Source of the DNA: CAZGMJ01 sp964526785
GTDB lineage: Bacteria > Planctomycetota > Phycisphaerae > Sedimentisphaerales > Anaerobacaceae
Reading direction: 5' to 3'
Assembly: GCA_964526785.1 (NCBI GenBank)
Contig: CAZGMJ010000015.1
Location: 1 to 64,000, forward strand
Length of the DNA stretch: 64,000 nucleotides
Shown: positions 26,866 through 36,277 of the stretch, piece by piece
How the letters are laid out: the number at the start of each line of letters is the position of its first letter
Numbering within the stretch: the first letter of the stretch is position 1
Notes under the pieces: generated by a model
What the model was told of the DNA's origin: nothing
Database searches by the model: none
The model's input: the letters and a program-made list of their open reading frames with translations, nothing else
Made by a program: the position numbers and the translations under genes

Positions 26866-28824
26866 TCAGATCCTGACTTTCAGACTATACACAATCCACT
26901 CGACACACGCAAGCAGCAGGACCAATCCCACGATCCAGGGCCACAGCGGCAGACTCGCCTTACTCGTGAGCCCCTTGCCCGCCTCCACAGCCTGGCCTGA
27001 CAGTTGTATCCGTCGCTGCGGTCGGACGTTGCTCTCCTCCGGATCAAGCATGTTAACCGCGAAGAAGCGGCGTGTCCGGCCGGGCAGTTGCAAGCCGTAG
27101 ACGCCCGCGCGTTGCGTACCCGGGAAGCGAATCTCGCCATTTGTCCCGGCCGAGACTTCCCGTTCCACCAGACCCGGACCGGTGAGGACAGCAGACGTAT
27201 CCGGTTCGAGCCCATCGAGTACCAGGGGTTGGCCGACCTCCAAATTCGCACGCTCGTCCCCCGCAGATTGGGTCCCGAGAAAAGCCGCGGCGTTATAGCA
27301 GAACAGCACGAAGCCGGGCTCGAACGGCCAGTTGCTCTGGAGCACGTCAAAGCTCGCCAGCAGAAACACACTGCCTCCGCGTCGCAGCAGCGCAATAGCC
27401 GGCGATTCATTGAACTCCGCCAGAACTTCCGCATCCCGCGGCAAATCCAGCTTGTAGCACGTGGCCGCGAAGAGATTCAACAGATTCACATGCTGGAGCA
27501 CTGCATGCTTCGGCCGCCAGTCCACGACGAGCTGGTTCTCCAGTTCACCCGCTACCGAAACGCCGATATTCTGTGGAGGGCGCCCAAAGACAAGATATCG
27601 AGACCGTGGCAGCACGGCGGGCACGTGGTTGTCAAGCACGATCATGTCATGCGCCTGCTCGAAGCCTGCGAGTGTGTCGCTCGAATCGAACTGCGCTGGA
27701 GCAATCACCTCCAACTCAGCCGGCGAACAGGCCTGCAATGCGGATGCGAGCACAGAGTTGCCTTCCGTTACCAGCAGCACGGACAAACGTCGCGGGGGAC
27801 TCAGGACGGCCCAGGCGGCGTCATCGGTCGACAGTATATCCGAGTGCAGGTGCCGAACCTCAACAACACCCGCTCCCGCGTGCGACAAAGAAAAGCTGAC
27901 TGACAGCTTTCCCGCTCGTTCTGCGTCCGCCTGATTCGAGGGCTTGGCGGGTATCGTAACGGACTTGACGGCCTGCACGTTGCCGTCCAGGCTCAACTGC
28001 ACATCACACTTAACGGGTGCATCTCCATAATTGGAGATGGATGAAAAAACTTCAACCGCTTCAGGATCTTCATACGACCGCCGGGCTCGCATGGCGGTAA
28101 TGCCAACGTTGTCCCCCGACTCGCCAACGCCGTGATAATCCACCTCCTCGGCACCGATAAGGACCTTATCCATATCCTGTATCCTGCCGTCGCTGAATAA
28201 TACGAGGTGCGCCCGCGCCTGGGAGGAACGGTTGTTCGCCAGTTCCTCCGGCGTCGCGAACGCCTGGGCCACGACGATAGCCTCCGAAAGCCGCGAGACA
28301 CCATCGCCCGGAGAAACAGCATCGATCGCGGTCAGCAGTTGTCGCGCATCGGATGTGAAATTGCACATCACCTTGGCATGTTTGTCGAACGCAATGACCA
28401 TGATCAGATTTCTCGAACCGCCGAACGAGAACAGACTTCCTTCCTGGAGCGACTCGACGAGGGCAGCGGCCTCGCTCTTCGCTTTGTCCAGACGGCTGGG
28501 CCCAACATCCGTTGCGTTCATACTGGCCGAACGGTCGATGAGCAAAACATAGCGTGCACCGCCCCGTGAAATGCGCGACAAAACCGGGCCTGCAAGGGCC
28601 AGCAGCATCGCTAACAGAGCAAGTAACTGCAGCAGCAGGAGAATGTTTCGTCGCAGTCTCTGGAACGGCGCATTCACCTGGAGGTCCTGGACGGCACGTT
28701 TCCACAGCAGCGTACTGGAGACGACATACTCGCGCCGCTTGAGCTTCAGGAAATACAGAAGCAACAACGATGGCACGGCCAGAGCCGCGGCATAGATGGC
28801 GGTTACAGGTGTTAACCATTCCAT
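26866..28824 (-). CDS. BatA-like membrane protein with VWA domain
   Basis: The 652-residue product opens with the BatA-type N-terminus: one membrane segment (AALAVPSLLLLYFLKLKRR), a short cytoplasmic stretch ending LRRNILLLLQLLALLAM, and then a VWA domain from about residue 90. The metal-ion-dependent adhesion site DRSAS is intact (VLLIDRSASMNATD). A GATase-like region and a C-terminal membrane segment (LWPWIVGLVLLLACVEWIVY) close the protein. It is the usual partner of MoxR and DUF58, 22 bases downstream of the DUF58 gene. The VWA domain would bind a client or regulate MoxR; the client is unknown. Confidence 0.87.
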   Translation of the reverse strand: MEWLTPVTAIYAAALAVPSLLLLYFLKLKRREYVVSSTLLWKRAVQDLQVNAPFQRLRRNILLLLQLLALLAMLLALAGPVLSRISRGGARYVLLIDRSASMNATDVGPSRLDKAKSEAAALVESLQEGSLFSFGGSRNLIMVIAFDKHAKVMCNFTSDARQLLTAIDAVSPGDGVSRLSEAIVVAQAFATPEELANNRSSQARAHLVLFSDGRIQDMDKVLIGAEEVDYHGVGESGDNVGITAMRARRSYEDPEAVEVFSSISNYGDAPVKCDVQLSLDGNVQAVKSVTIPAKPSNQADAERAGKLSVSFSLSHAGAGVVEVRHLHSDILSTDDAAWAVLSPPRRLSVLLVTEGNSVLASALQACSPAELEVIAPAQFDSSDTLAGFEQAHDMIVLDNHVPAVLPRSRYLVFGRPPQNIGVSVAGELENQLVVDWRPKHAVLQHVNLLNLFAATCYKLDLPRDAEVLAEFNESPAIALLRRGGSVFLLASFDVLQSNWPFEPGFVLFCYNAAAFLGTQSAGDERANLEVGQPLVLDGLEPDTSAVLTGPGLVEREVSAGTNGEIRFPGTQRAGVYGLQLPGRTRRFFAVNMLDPEESNVRPQRRIQLSGQAVEAGKGLTSKASLPLWPWIVGLVLLLACVEWIVYSLKVRI

Positions 28825-28846
28825 ACGGTCAAACCCTTTCTACGAG

Positions 28847-29767
28847 TCAGCGAAGCAATCTGATACGCCTGAGATAGTTCAGCACGAGCGACTCGACGCT
28901 ATCGCTCGAATTGGCCAGGACGTACACGGCGCCGCGGCGCGTGCAGAAAGCCTTGAGTTCATTACAGTACGCACTAAGGTTCTTCTTATAGTACTTCAGC
29001 AGAGCGGAACCGGCAGTTATCTCCGCTGCATCCACGTCCTCGATATCGATCAACTTCAAGTCACCCGAAAGCTCAGGCGACAACTCCTGTGGAGATAGAA
29101 CCTGAATAACATACAGGTCATACTGTCTGCCCAGCAGGCGGCGCAGGCCTTCCTCGTATCCTTCCTTGAACAGGAAATCGGACAGGAGAATCATGACGCC
29201 TGAGCCGATACGGGATGAGGCGATTTGCCTGCACGAATCGGTGAAAAGCGACAAGCCTTCCGGCCTCGCCCCGAGCAGACAATCCGCCATTTGAGACAGA
29301 TAGTTGCGCCCGCGCAGATTGGCAAGTTGCACATCGATCCCTTCGGAGAACAGACTGACCGTAACGCGGTTATTGTTGACCAGACTGACATACCCCAGTG
29401 CAGCCGTGAGTCGCTTGATAAACAGGTCCTTCGGAGGAGTACCGTACGCCATTGAAGCGCTTGTATCGGCGACGATGTGCACGGTCAGATCCTGCTCCTC
29501 CAGAAAGAGCTTGAGGAACAGTCGTTCGAGCCGTCCATAGATATTCCAATCCACGAATCGCAAATCATCCCCGACCACGTATGGCCGATGATCGGCGAAT
29601 TCCACACTTTGACCCCGTCGTTTGGAGCGTCGTTCGCCCTGCAGTTTCCCCTGTAGAATCTTCCTGCTCAGAATATCCAGCGAGTCCAGTCTGGCCATGA
29701 ATTGTGGATCGAGCAGATCAGTCAGCCGTTTGCCTGGAATTGTACGGTTCATCGCGTTCATTTGCAT
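28847..29767 (-). CDS. DUF58 domain protein
   Basis: The 306-residue soluble product has the DUF58 core: RRSKRRGQSVEFADHRPYVV, GDDLRFVDWNIYGRLERLF and the VWA-like VADTSASM. DUF58 proteins are cytoplasmic partners of MoxR AAA+ ATPases. The start at ATG 29767 is provisional, as further in-frame ATGs at 29761 and 29752 are possible and no ribosome site is strong. It follows moxR by 38 bases and precedes the BatA-like gene by 22. Confidence 0.9.
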   Translation of the reverse strand: MQMNAMNRTIPGKRLTDLLDPQFMARLDSLDILSRKILQGKLQGERRSKRRGQSVEFADHRPYVVGDDLRFVDWNIYGRLERLFLKLFLEEQDLTVHIVADTSASMAYGTPPKDLFIKRLTAALGYVSLVNNNRVTVSLFSEGIDVQLANLRGRNYLSQMADCLLGARPEGLSLFTDSCRQIASSRIGSGVMILLSDFLFKEGYEEGLRRLLGRQYDLYVIQVLSPQELSPELSGDLKLIDIEDVDAAEITAGSALLKYYKKNLSAYCNELKAFCTRRGAVYVLANSSDSVESLVLNYLRRIRLLR

Positions 29768-29805
29768 TCACTGTCCGGTTTCTACGGTTGCTTCCAACCA
29801 CATCG

Positions 29806-30831
29806 CTACGGTACGTCCATCCGGGCCTCCAGCGTCTTCGGCACGCTCTGGAGTATATCCGCCAGAACATCGTCGGTCGTAACGCCCTCGGCCTGTCCCT
29901 CGAAGTTCAGGAGAATGCGATGTCGTAAGGCTGGTAATCCGGAGACTTCGATATCGTCGAAACTAACGTGATACCGCTCGTCGAGCATTGCCCGGACTTT
30001 AGCGGAAAGCACCAGAGCCTGCACACCCCGCGGCGAAGAGCCGAACCGCACGAAGCGGTTGGTGATATCGGCGGCAAACTCGCCCTGTGGATGCGTTGCC
30101 AGCACGAGTCGAATAGCATAGTCCTGAACGTGCTCAGCAATGGCAACGTGCTGAACCAGTTGCTGCGCGTCGGTGATCTGATTGCCGTCGATAACCTTGC
30201 TCGCCTGCGAAGCCCTCCCTGCCGTCGTTCGGTCGATGATGCCCTTGAGTTCGGACCGGTTGCTATACGGCACCAGCAGTTTGAAGAAGAAGCGGTCGAG
30301 TTGCGCCTCGGGAAGCGGATATGTCCCTTCCTGTTCAATGGGGTTCTGCGTAGCCAGCACGATAAAAGGCTCGGGCAAAGCTCGCACCAGACCGCCGCTG
30401 GTGACGGAATGCTCCTGCATGGCCTCGAGCATGGCCGACTGCGTCTTGGGCGTAGCGCGATTCACTTCGTCGGCCAGAATGATCTGGGCGAAGATCGGCC
30501 CCTTCTGGAACTGAAAATGCCTTTGATGCGTCTGGCTGTCTTCCATCACGATATTGGTGCCGATGATATCCGCAGGCATCAGATCCGGGGTGAACTGAAT
30601 GCGCCGGAATTCCAGGGACAGCGCATCACTCAGCGTTCGCACCAACAGTGTCTTGCCAAGGCCGGGCACGCCTTCGAGCAACACGTGCCCACCACAGAAG
30701 ATGGCGATCAGCACGTTCTCCACGATGTCTTCGTGCCCGACGATCACCTTGGCAATTTCTCCACGAAGCGCATCGAACATCCTGCGGAAGTCCTTACACT
30801 GCTTTTCAACATCGCTCACGTTCTTTGCCAT
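29806..30831 (-). CDS. MoxR-family AAA+ ATPase
   Basis: The 341-residue product has Walker A EGVPGLGKT, Walker B ILADEVNRA, sensor-1 ATQNPIEQEGTYPLPEAQLD (the MoxR signature) and the arginine finger region RFGSSPRGVQAL. MoxR ATPases act as chaperones that insert cofactors or mature complexes, working with DUF58 and VWA proteins. Start ATG 30831 lies behind AAGGAGATAGG; the TTG at 30849 would put this site inside the gene. It follows the large VWA gene by 14 bases and precedes DUF58. Confidence 0.95.
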   Translation of the reverse strand: MAKNVSDVEKQCKDFRRMFDALRGEIAKVIVGHEDIVENVLIAIFCGGHVLLEGVPGLGKTLLVRTLSDALSLEFRRIQFTPDLMPADIIGTNIVMEDSQTHQRHFQFQKGPIFAQIILADEVNRATPKTQSAMLEAMQEHSVTSGGLVRALPEPFIVLATQNPIEQEGTYPLPEAQLDRFFFKLLVPYSNRSELKGIIDRTTAGRASQASKVIDGNQITDAQQLVQHVAIAEHVQDYAIRLVLATHPQGEFAADITNRFVRFGSSPRGVQALVLSAKVRAMLDERYHVSFDDIEVSGLPALRHRILLNFEGQAEGVTTDDVLADILQSVPKTLEARMDVP

Positions 30832-30845
30832 TTCGCCTATCTCCT

Positions 30846-33791
30846 TCAAATCTGCTTGTCGTCTTTCTGGTCGCCGCCCGCCTTGCGTTTGGCTTTGAGC
30901 AGGCGGTCTATGTGGGACTTATCCGCGGCCTGATCCACCCTCTTTTCCGGAGTTCGTTCAGGCTCCGTCGGACGCGGTTTCTCGCGCGCGGGCTTTGTGT
31001 CGGCAACGGGCAATTCGCCTTCGGCGCTTTGATCCGCCTGATAACGCCGCGACGCGCTGATCGAGGCCTTCCGCGCAGAGAGCTTTTGCTGCACCTGCCT
31101 GCGACTGGCCTGTAAACGTTGCAGTGTCTGGTCCCGCTCGACTTTCTTTCCACCGGCACCGGCAAACAGTCGACGGCTGAGAGCACGAAAATCGATCACC
31201 ACCCTCCGCACCGCTACGTCCAGCAGAAAGAGCGCCAACCACAGAAACATCAGAGGACGAATCAGAGGCAGTTGCGTCTCGGGGAATTTCAATCCCGCCT
31301 CATTGTACAGGTCGGCCTGGTTCGGATCCGATACGAGAATGCGCCCGCCCGTGATATCGCTGACCTCGGCAAGCAATGCGGCGTTGTCCGACAGGTCCCT
31401 GAATTCAGGAGCGAAGGGAATCGTTACGGTCGTATGCATCACCTCGGTCTCGGCATCCACGCCAGGCTTTCTCGAATGCAGCGTAACGATGTAACTGCCG
31501 GAACCCTTCGCCTGAAACTGTCCCCTGTACTGCCCCGGACCGATCTGCGTCAATCGCAACGGCTCGGTCTTCATATCCGGGCTGATTATCTGCGCATCAA
31601 CACTTGCGTACGATGTGAATCTTCCTTCGGCGTCCACCGCCTCGACGTCTATGGTAACTTGCCGCCCCTGTACGTCGGCAAACACCTCACAGTCCGAGGA
31701 TTGTCCCGGCTTGGCCGCCCAGCGCACCGTCTGTTCCCAGAATCGCGAGAACCCGCCCCACGCCAGCCAGTTCGACGCCCAGCGGCTATCCACCGAACTG
31801 GTAAAAGCCACGCACTTGCCCAACCCCGCCTGACATGTGGCCAGCACTGGGTCGCCCTGCTCGCTGGAGAGAACAGTCTGGTTGAGCCCACCTTTCGGCC
31901 CGGTCAAAACATACCCGTCGAGATTCGGCAATTGTCCCGGCAGACCGTTGAGAATCTCACTGAGCGAATACGTTATCTGCGGACTGAAACTCTCTTCGAC
32001 AATCAACGCCCGCCGGACTACCTGGGCCTCTTTGATAAATATCTGCGGCAATCGCTGTGGATCACCAACGTTGTAGAATCGCCCATTTGTCTTCTCGGCC
32101 ATATTGCGAAGACTCGCGGTCTGGCTTTGCTGGTGCGGGAAAACGGCCACTCCGGTGCATGTGATTCCCGCGGCCTTGCACTGGCCCAGTAACTGCGGAC
32201 TGGGCGGCGTCGGATCGCCATCACTGATGACGATAACATGCTTCTGGCCTGCGTCACAATTGACCAGCGCATCGTACGCATCCTGCAGGTGGGCGTGCAG
32301 GCTGGGCATGTCCCCCATCGTCATATTGGTCACCGCAGTCTTGATCGCACCTTTTTCCCCCACGGGTGAGAGCGGATGCACCCAGTCACCGGCCCCCTTC
32401 CAGTTATAGGCCAATACGCCGGCAAGATCACGTCTGCTGAGCGTGTTAAGCGCGGCCAAAGCAACTCTCTTGCCCCAGAAATTCCCCTGCGGCATCTCAC
32501 ACGCGTGCATTATGAGAACCAGCGCCCCCTTGGGAAGTTGCTTCTTCTGAGGAGGATCAAGATCGATCGGCAGCACTTCGGCAACCGGAGAACCGATCCA
32601 TCCGCCGGCCCCGAATGCCTCAGGTCCGCCCACCATGATTAATCCACCACCTAGGTCGGTCACATAGCGTTTCAGGACTTCCTGCTGCTGATACGTGAAA
32701 TGATCGCAACTGGTGTTTGCCAGAATAACGGCGTCGCTGTCCATCAGGTGAGCAAGACTGCTCGGGAAATCTGCAGCCGGCATATACTGCACGTTGATGT
32801 CCGAGGTCTCCAGTGCACGGCTGAGAGACAATCCCGCCACACCGTCAGTATCGACGACAAGCGCATGCCCCGGCCCGGCAACGTACGTCATGGCACTGGC
32901 CCGATTGTTCTGGGGCACCCAATCCTGATTCGGATCGTTCGGTATGAATTCCGCCTGAAAATCGTGCATCCCCCGCGATCCGAGGGGGATAGAGACCGTC
33001 TTGACGTTTGTTCCGGGTTGCAGGTCCACTGGAACAGCCAATTCTGATGAACCGGGCGCCAGATCGACCGTCCTCTCATTCAGACTGAGCAACAACTTGC
33101 CACTTGTGGGCCTTGTGCTCTGCAATACAAACCGCAAAGACACCGTCTGATTGCTTCGGGCCCGCGCGGGCGCAGCCAGACGCCTGAATACAACCTCGCT
33201 GTCGTACTGGTATCGCAACGGCAGTACATCCACCGGAATGCCGTTACTGGCGGCAATACGAGCCGCCTCTCTGAGATCGCCGGCGGTCTGATTTCCCTCG
33301 CTCACGAGCAGTATGCGCACGGCCGCATCCGGCGGCGCAATAGCCATGGCCATTTGAATGCCGTCAGCCAATTTCGTCTGTTCGCCCGTCAGCGAGGTGT
33401 TTCGCAAAGGGATTGTTTCATCGCGCGACGGCAATTTGGAAATCGCTGCCGCCTCGGCAACATCGATCACGGCAAGCAATTCATCGGGGCTCTTGTTCTT
33501 GAATGCGCTGGTCAGGTATTCCAATGACGCCTTCTGCAAGTCGGGCGGAATGGACAAACTGCGGTCGACAACTGCTATGACCGTCGCCGTCTTGCTGCGG
33601 CGCGTAAGCATCGGCCGAGCCAGCAGGGCCACGAGCAGCAGAACGACAAGTACGCGAAGCACCATGGCCATAATGCGCCGACCACGACCCAGAGCGGCGA
33701 GGCTGCGCAATCCCATCCAAATGATCGGCACAAGCACGATCAACGCCAACAACCAGATCGGTTGAACGAAATAGAAGCCATATGTGTGCAT
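30846..33791 (-). CDS. large VWA / GATase-like membrane protein
   Basis: The 981-residue product has two N-terminal membrane segments (about 10-30 and 42-62), a VWA domain from about residue 68 with an intact site (VVDRSLS), a GATase-like domain near 340-460 (LGGGLIMVGGPEAFGAGGW), and a second VWA-like domain from about 475 where the metal site is lost (LVLIMHACEM). A membrane segment near 855 precedes a basic C-terminal tail rich in Lys, Arg and Glu. Start ATG 33791 shares its A with the stop of the preceding permease gene (TGATG), indicating coupled translation; an open frame extends back to 33911 but only over the end of that gene. Such proteins accompany MoxR; their client is unknown. Confidence 0.88.
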   Translation of the reverse strand: MHTYGFYFVQPIWLLALIVLVPIIWMGLRSLAALGRGRRIMAMVLRVLVVLLLVALLARPMLTRRSKTATVIAVVDRSLSIPPDLQKASLEYLTSAFKNKSPDELLAVIDVAEAAAISKLPSRDETIPLRNTSLTGEQTKLADGIQMAMAIAPPDAAVRILLVSEGNQTAGDLREAARIAASNGIPVDVLPLRYQYDSEVVFRRLAAPARARSNQTVSLRFVLQSTRPTSGKLLLSLNERTVDLAPGSSELAVPVDLQPGTNVKTVSIPLGSRGMHDFQAEFIPNDPNQDWVPQNNRASAMTYVAGPGHALVVDTDGVAGLSLSRALETSDINVQYMPAADFPSSLAHLMDSDAVILANTSCDHFTYQQQEVLKRYVTDLGGGLIMVGGPEAFGAGGWIGSPVAEVLPIDLDPPQKKQLPKGALVLIMHACEMPQGNFWGKRVALAALNTLSRRDLAGVLAYNWKGAGDWVHPLSPVGEKGAIKTAVTNMTMGDMPSLHAHLQDAYDALVNCDAGQKHVIVISDGDPTPPSPQLLGQCKAAGITCTGVAVFPHQQSQTASLRNMAEKTNGRFYNVGDPQRLPQIFIKEAQVVRRALIVEESFSPQITYSLSEILNGLPGQLPNLDGYVLTGPKGGLNQTVLSSEQGDPVLATCQAGLGKCVAFTSSVDSRWASNWLAWGGFSRFWEQTVRWAAKPGQSSDCEVFADVQGRQVTIDVEAVDAEGRFTSYASVDAQIISPDMKTEPLRLTQIGPGQYRGQFQAKGSGSYIVTLHSRKPGVDAETEVMHTTVTIPFAPEFRDLSDNAALLAEVSDITGGRILVSDPNQADLYNEAGLKFPETQLPLIRPLMFLWLALFLLDVAVRRVVIDFRALSRRLFAGAGGKKVERDQTLQRLQASRRQVQQKLSARKASISASRRYQADQSAEGELPVADTKPAREKPRPTEPERTPEKRVDQAADKSHIDRLLKAKRKAGGDQKDDKQI

Positions 33792-36277
33792 CACAGCCGC
33801 CACACCTGGATGCGATCGTTGCCCGCATCTACAATGAACGCCCGGTTGCCCCGAACCGCCACACCCCACGGATAGGCGAGTTGACCGAGTTGCCGCCCCG
33901 CACTGCCGCAAGCACCGAGGCTCTCGCCCGAAGGATCGAACAACTGTATGCGGTTGTTTCCGTATTCGCAGACCACAATCGTGCCATTCGCCTGCAGGCT
34001 CAAATCGTACGGATATCGCAGTTGGCCCTGCTCGCGCCCGGGTTCGCCGATGTACCGAAGGAGTCCGCCTTGCAGGTCATAAACGGCAATGCGATGGTTG
34101 CAGGCATCCGCTATATAGAGGCATTTCCGAACATCATCTACGCAAACAGCCGAAGGACGCGAGAATTGCGCTTCGCCGCTGCCAGGACTGCCAAAGGAGG
34201 AGATGAATTGGCCATCGCCGTCGAATATGCTGATTCGATCGTTCCCGCCATATTCACTTACAAAGATCCTGCCATCCGGAGCAAACGCGATATCCGTCGG
34301 ATAGATGAAGCACCCATCGTCCTGCCCGAACCTGCCGAATTCACCCAGCAAATCACCATCGACAGAGAAGACTACGACACGATGGTAGTGGGTATCGGCG
34401 ACGAATAACCGTCCGTCGCGCGCCGTGCTCAGGCCCGTTGGCAACCCCTTTTCCACCCTTGGCATTTGAACTACCGACAGAAAATCACCCTCAGGAGTGA
34501 ACTTCTGTATTCGACCGGTCTTGTCGACCACATATAGCAAGCCGTCGGCCGCTATGTCTATTCCGCGTGGATAAATAAACTCACACTGTCCCCGCCCGGA
34601 CCTGCCGAAATGGTGAAGTACTTCCGCTTCTTCCGGCACGCCCTTGTCGCAGCCCGAAATCGCAACCGCGCCAAACGCGACGATCAGAATGGCATGTATG
34701 TGACGCGAACGCCCGAGACGCAACAACAAGACGATGACGCCGGAAAACAGTACAAAGAAGATTATAAGCACCAGACACGACGCGATGACCTGCTGATCGC
34801 GTGCATAGTGCATTTGGTTGAGCAAACGCTGGGCGAAATTTGGCACACCTGCGGGCAGCAGTACCATCGTGGCCGAGAGTTCCGTCAGACTAAACAAAAT
34901 CAACAGCAGGAATACGCCTGCATAGAGCGGCCAGGTGCGCGGCAGATGGACGTGCAGCCACGTTCGCCATGCCGAAGCACCGTCCAGCGCAGCCATCTCC
35001 GACAGAAACTTGTCATGGCTGCTTTGCGCGAATGACAGGACGACCAGAGCAATTCCCCCAAATCGCCCCGCCTGGCCGGCAGAAACCAGCAACCAGCTAT
35101 CTCGCAGCCAGTCCGCCGCTCCAAGGTGGTGTACCATAGAAAGCAGCGAAACCGCCATAACGGAAGCCGGCAGAAACATCGCAGTAAAGACCGTCGCGCG
35201 CATCGCTGTAGCCAGAGCGCCGGCCACGCGACGACGCTCTTTGCCTTCACGGCGGAACCTATTATTTCTTCTAATAATACTCATCGCAATTGCACACGAC
35301 AGAACAGCCGCTACTGCCGCAACTATCCCAGACCATGCCAGATCGTCCGCATGCAGCGTCAGAAAACGTTGCAACTCTGTAGTGCCCTGCATGTTATAAA
35401 CCAATATGACGACGGGCCCACCAACGGACAGGACCACCAGGGCAACAACGCAGCCCCACATGAAGAACGAACCGGCGCGATGGTTTTCGGCTATCGGCAC
35501 GGTGTGGCTTTCCCATTCTCTTGACACTCGCCCAATAACGATCGCCGCTATCATCGCAATAACGGCCAAAGGCCAGGCCGCACGCGCGACCGCACCGGCC
35601 GACCCTGTTAATTCGTAGAGGACAGCCAGTTCTGTTCCGACCGTCTGGACGCCTGCAAGATGAAACGTACCGAACTCAGCCAGTGACATCACAAAGCACA
35701 CCATGAACGCCAGAACAGCCGTTCTCCACATCAGCGGCATGGTGATGCGACGCCACCACTGCGAACCCCGCGCATCGAGCGATGCGATGTCCCATATCCG
35801 TGCATCGATGTTTCGCCATCCCTGCGCCAGGAGCAGCGCCGCCAGCGGCCAATACCAACAGATCATTACGAATACTGAAACGACCAGGCCGATCCACTGC
35901 GCCACGTCCGGCTTGCTCGCCAGGAATCGCCCGAGACTGGTCGTCGGGCTCAGCACAAGCGTCCAGGCGTAGTGCAGGACATATCGAGGCAGAACTAACG
36001 GCATCAGCAGGGCCAGGAGCAGAACGTCGCGACCGCGGGTGCACATACCCAGCACCCGTCCCGGAATCCATCCCAACACGACAGCCGCCATACCGATCAC
36101 CGCCGCCAGTACCAGAGATCTCACCAGAGCTTCAGTGACCCGCACCTGCTCCGGCGGTTCGCTGCCCGAGCCAATCCACCACGAGGCAACGCAAGCCAAT
36201 GGCAGACACACCACAAGAAGCCACGGAAGCATGGCCAGAGCAGCGCACAAGAAGTTCCAGATGTGACGTCGGGTCAC
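33791..36277 (-). CDS. two-domain ABC permease (FbpB/ThiP type) fused to a six-bladed NHL propeller
   Basis: The product has 828 residues. Residues 1 to about 520 form a duplicated importer permease with about twelve membrane segments and an EAA-type loop in each half (ASLDARGSQWWRRITMP and AALDGASAWRTWLHVHLPR). After the last segment comes a short basic loop, a further hydrophobic stretch and ISGC, a lipobox-like sequence with Cys543, then six NHL repeats (about 555-828, each with DGxxFVxD ... NRIxxF). The start is GTG 36277, overlapping the stop of the binding-protein gene (GTGA). The extra hydrophobic stretch would put the propeller outside the cytoplasmic membrane, near the binding protein. 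No internal start with a ribosome site separates the two parts, so this reads as a true fusion. Confidence 0.86.
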   Translation of the reverse strand: MTRRHIWNFLCAALAMLPWLLVVCLPLACVASWWIGSGSEPPEQVRVTEALVRSLVLAAVIGMAAVVLGWIPGRVLGMCTRGRDVLLLALLMPLVLPRYVLHYAWTLVLSPTTSLGRFLASKPDVAQWIGLVVSVFVMICWYWPLAALLLAQGWRNIDARIWDIASLDARGSQWWRRITMPLMWRTAVLAFMVCFVMSLAEFGTFHLAGVQTVGTELAVLYELTGSAGAVARAAWPLAVIAMIAAIVIGRVSREWESHTVPIAENHRAGSFFMWGCVVALVVLSVGGPVVILVYNMQGTTELQRFLTLHADDLAWSGIVAAVAAVLSCAIAMSIIRRNNRFRREGKERRRVAGALATAMRATVFTAMFLPASVMAVSLLSMVHHLGAADWLRDSWLLVSAGQAGRFGGIALVVLSFAQSSHDKFLSEMAALDGASAWRTWLHVHLPRTWPLYAGVFLLLILFSLTELSATMVLLPAGVPNFAQRLLNQMHYARDQQVIASCLVLIIFFVLFSGVIVLLLRLGRSRHIHAILIVAFGAVAISGCDKGVPEEAEVLHHFGRSGRGQCEFIYPRGIDIAADGLLYVVDKTGRIQKFTPEGDFLSVVQMPRVEKGLPTGLSTARDGRLFVADTHYHRVVVFSVDGDLLGEFGRFGQDDGCFIYPTDIAFAPDGRIFVSEYGGNDRISIFDGDGQFISSFGSPGSGEAQFSRPSAVCVDDVRKCLYIADACNHRIAVYDLQGGLLRYIGEPGREQGQLRYPYDLSLQANGTIVVCEYGNNRIQLFDPSGESLGACGSAGRQLGQLAYPWGVAVRGNRAFIVDAGNDRIQVWRL

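Noticed and set aside
33792..33911. Upstream extension of the large VWA gene
   Set aside because: It covers the end of the permease-NHL gene; the ATG at 33791 overlaps the stop and begins a proper membrane segment.
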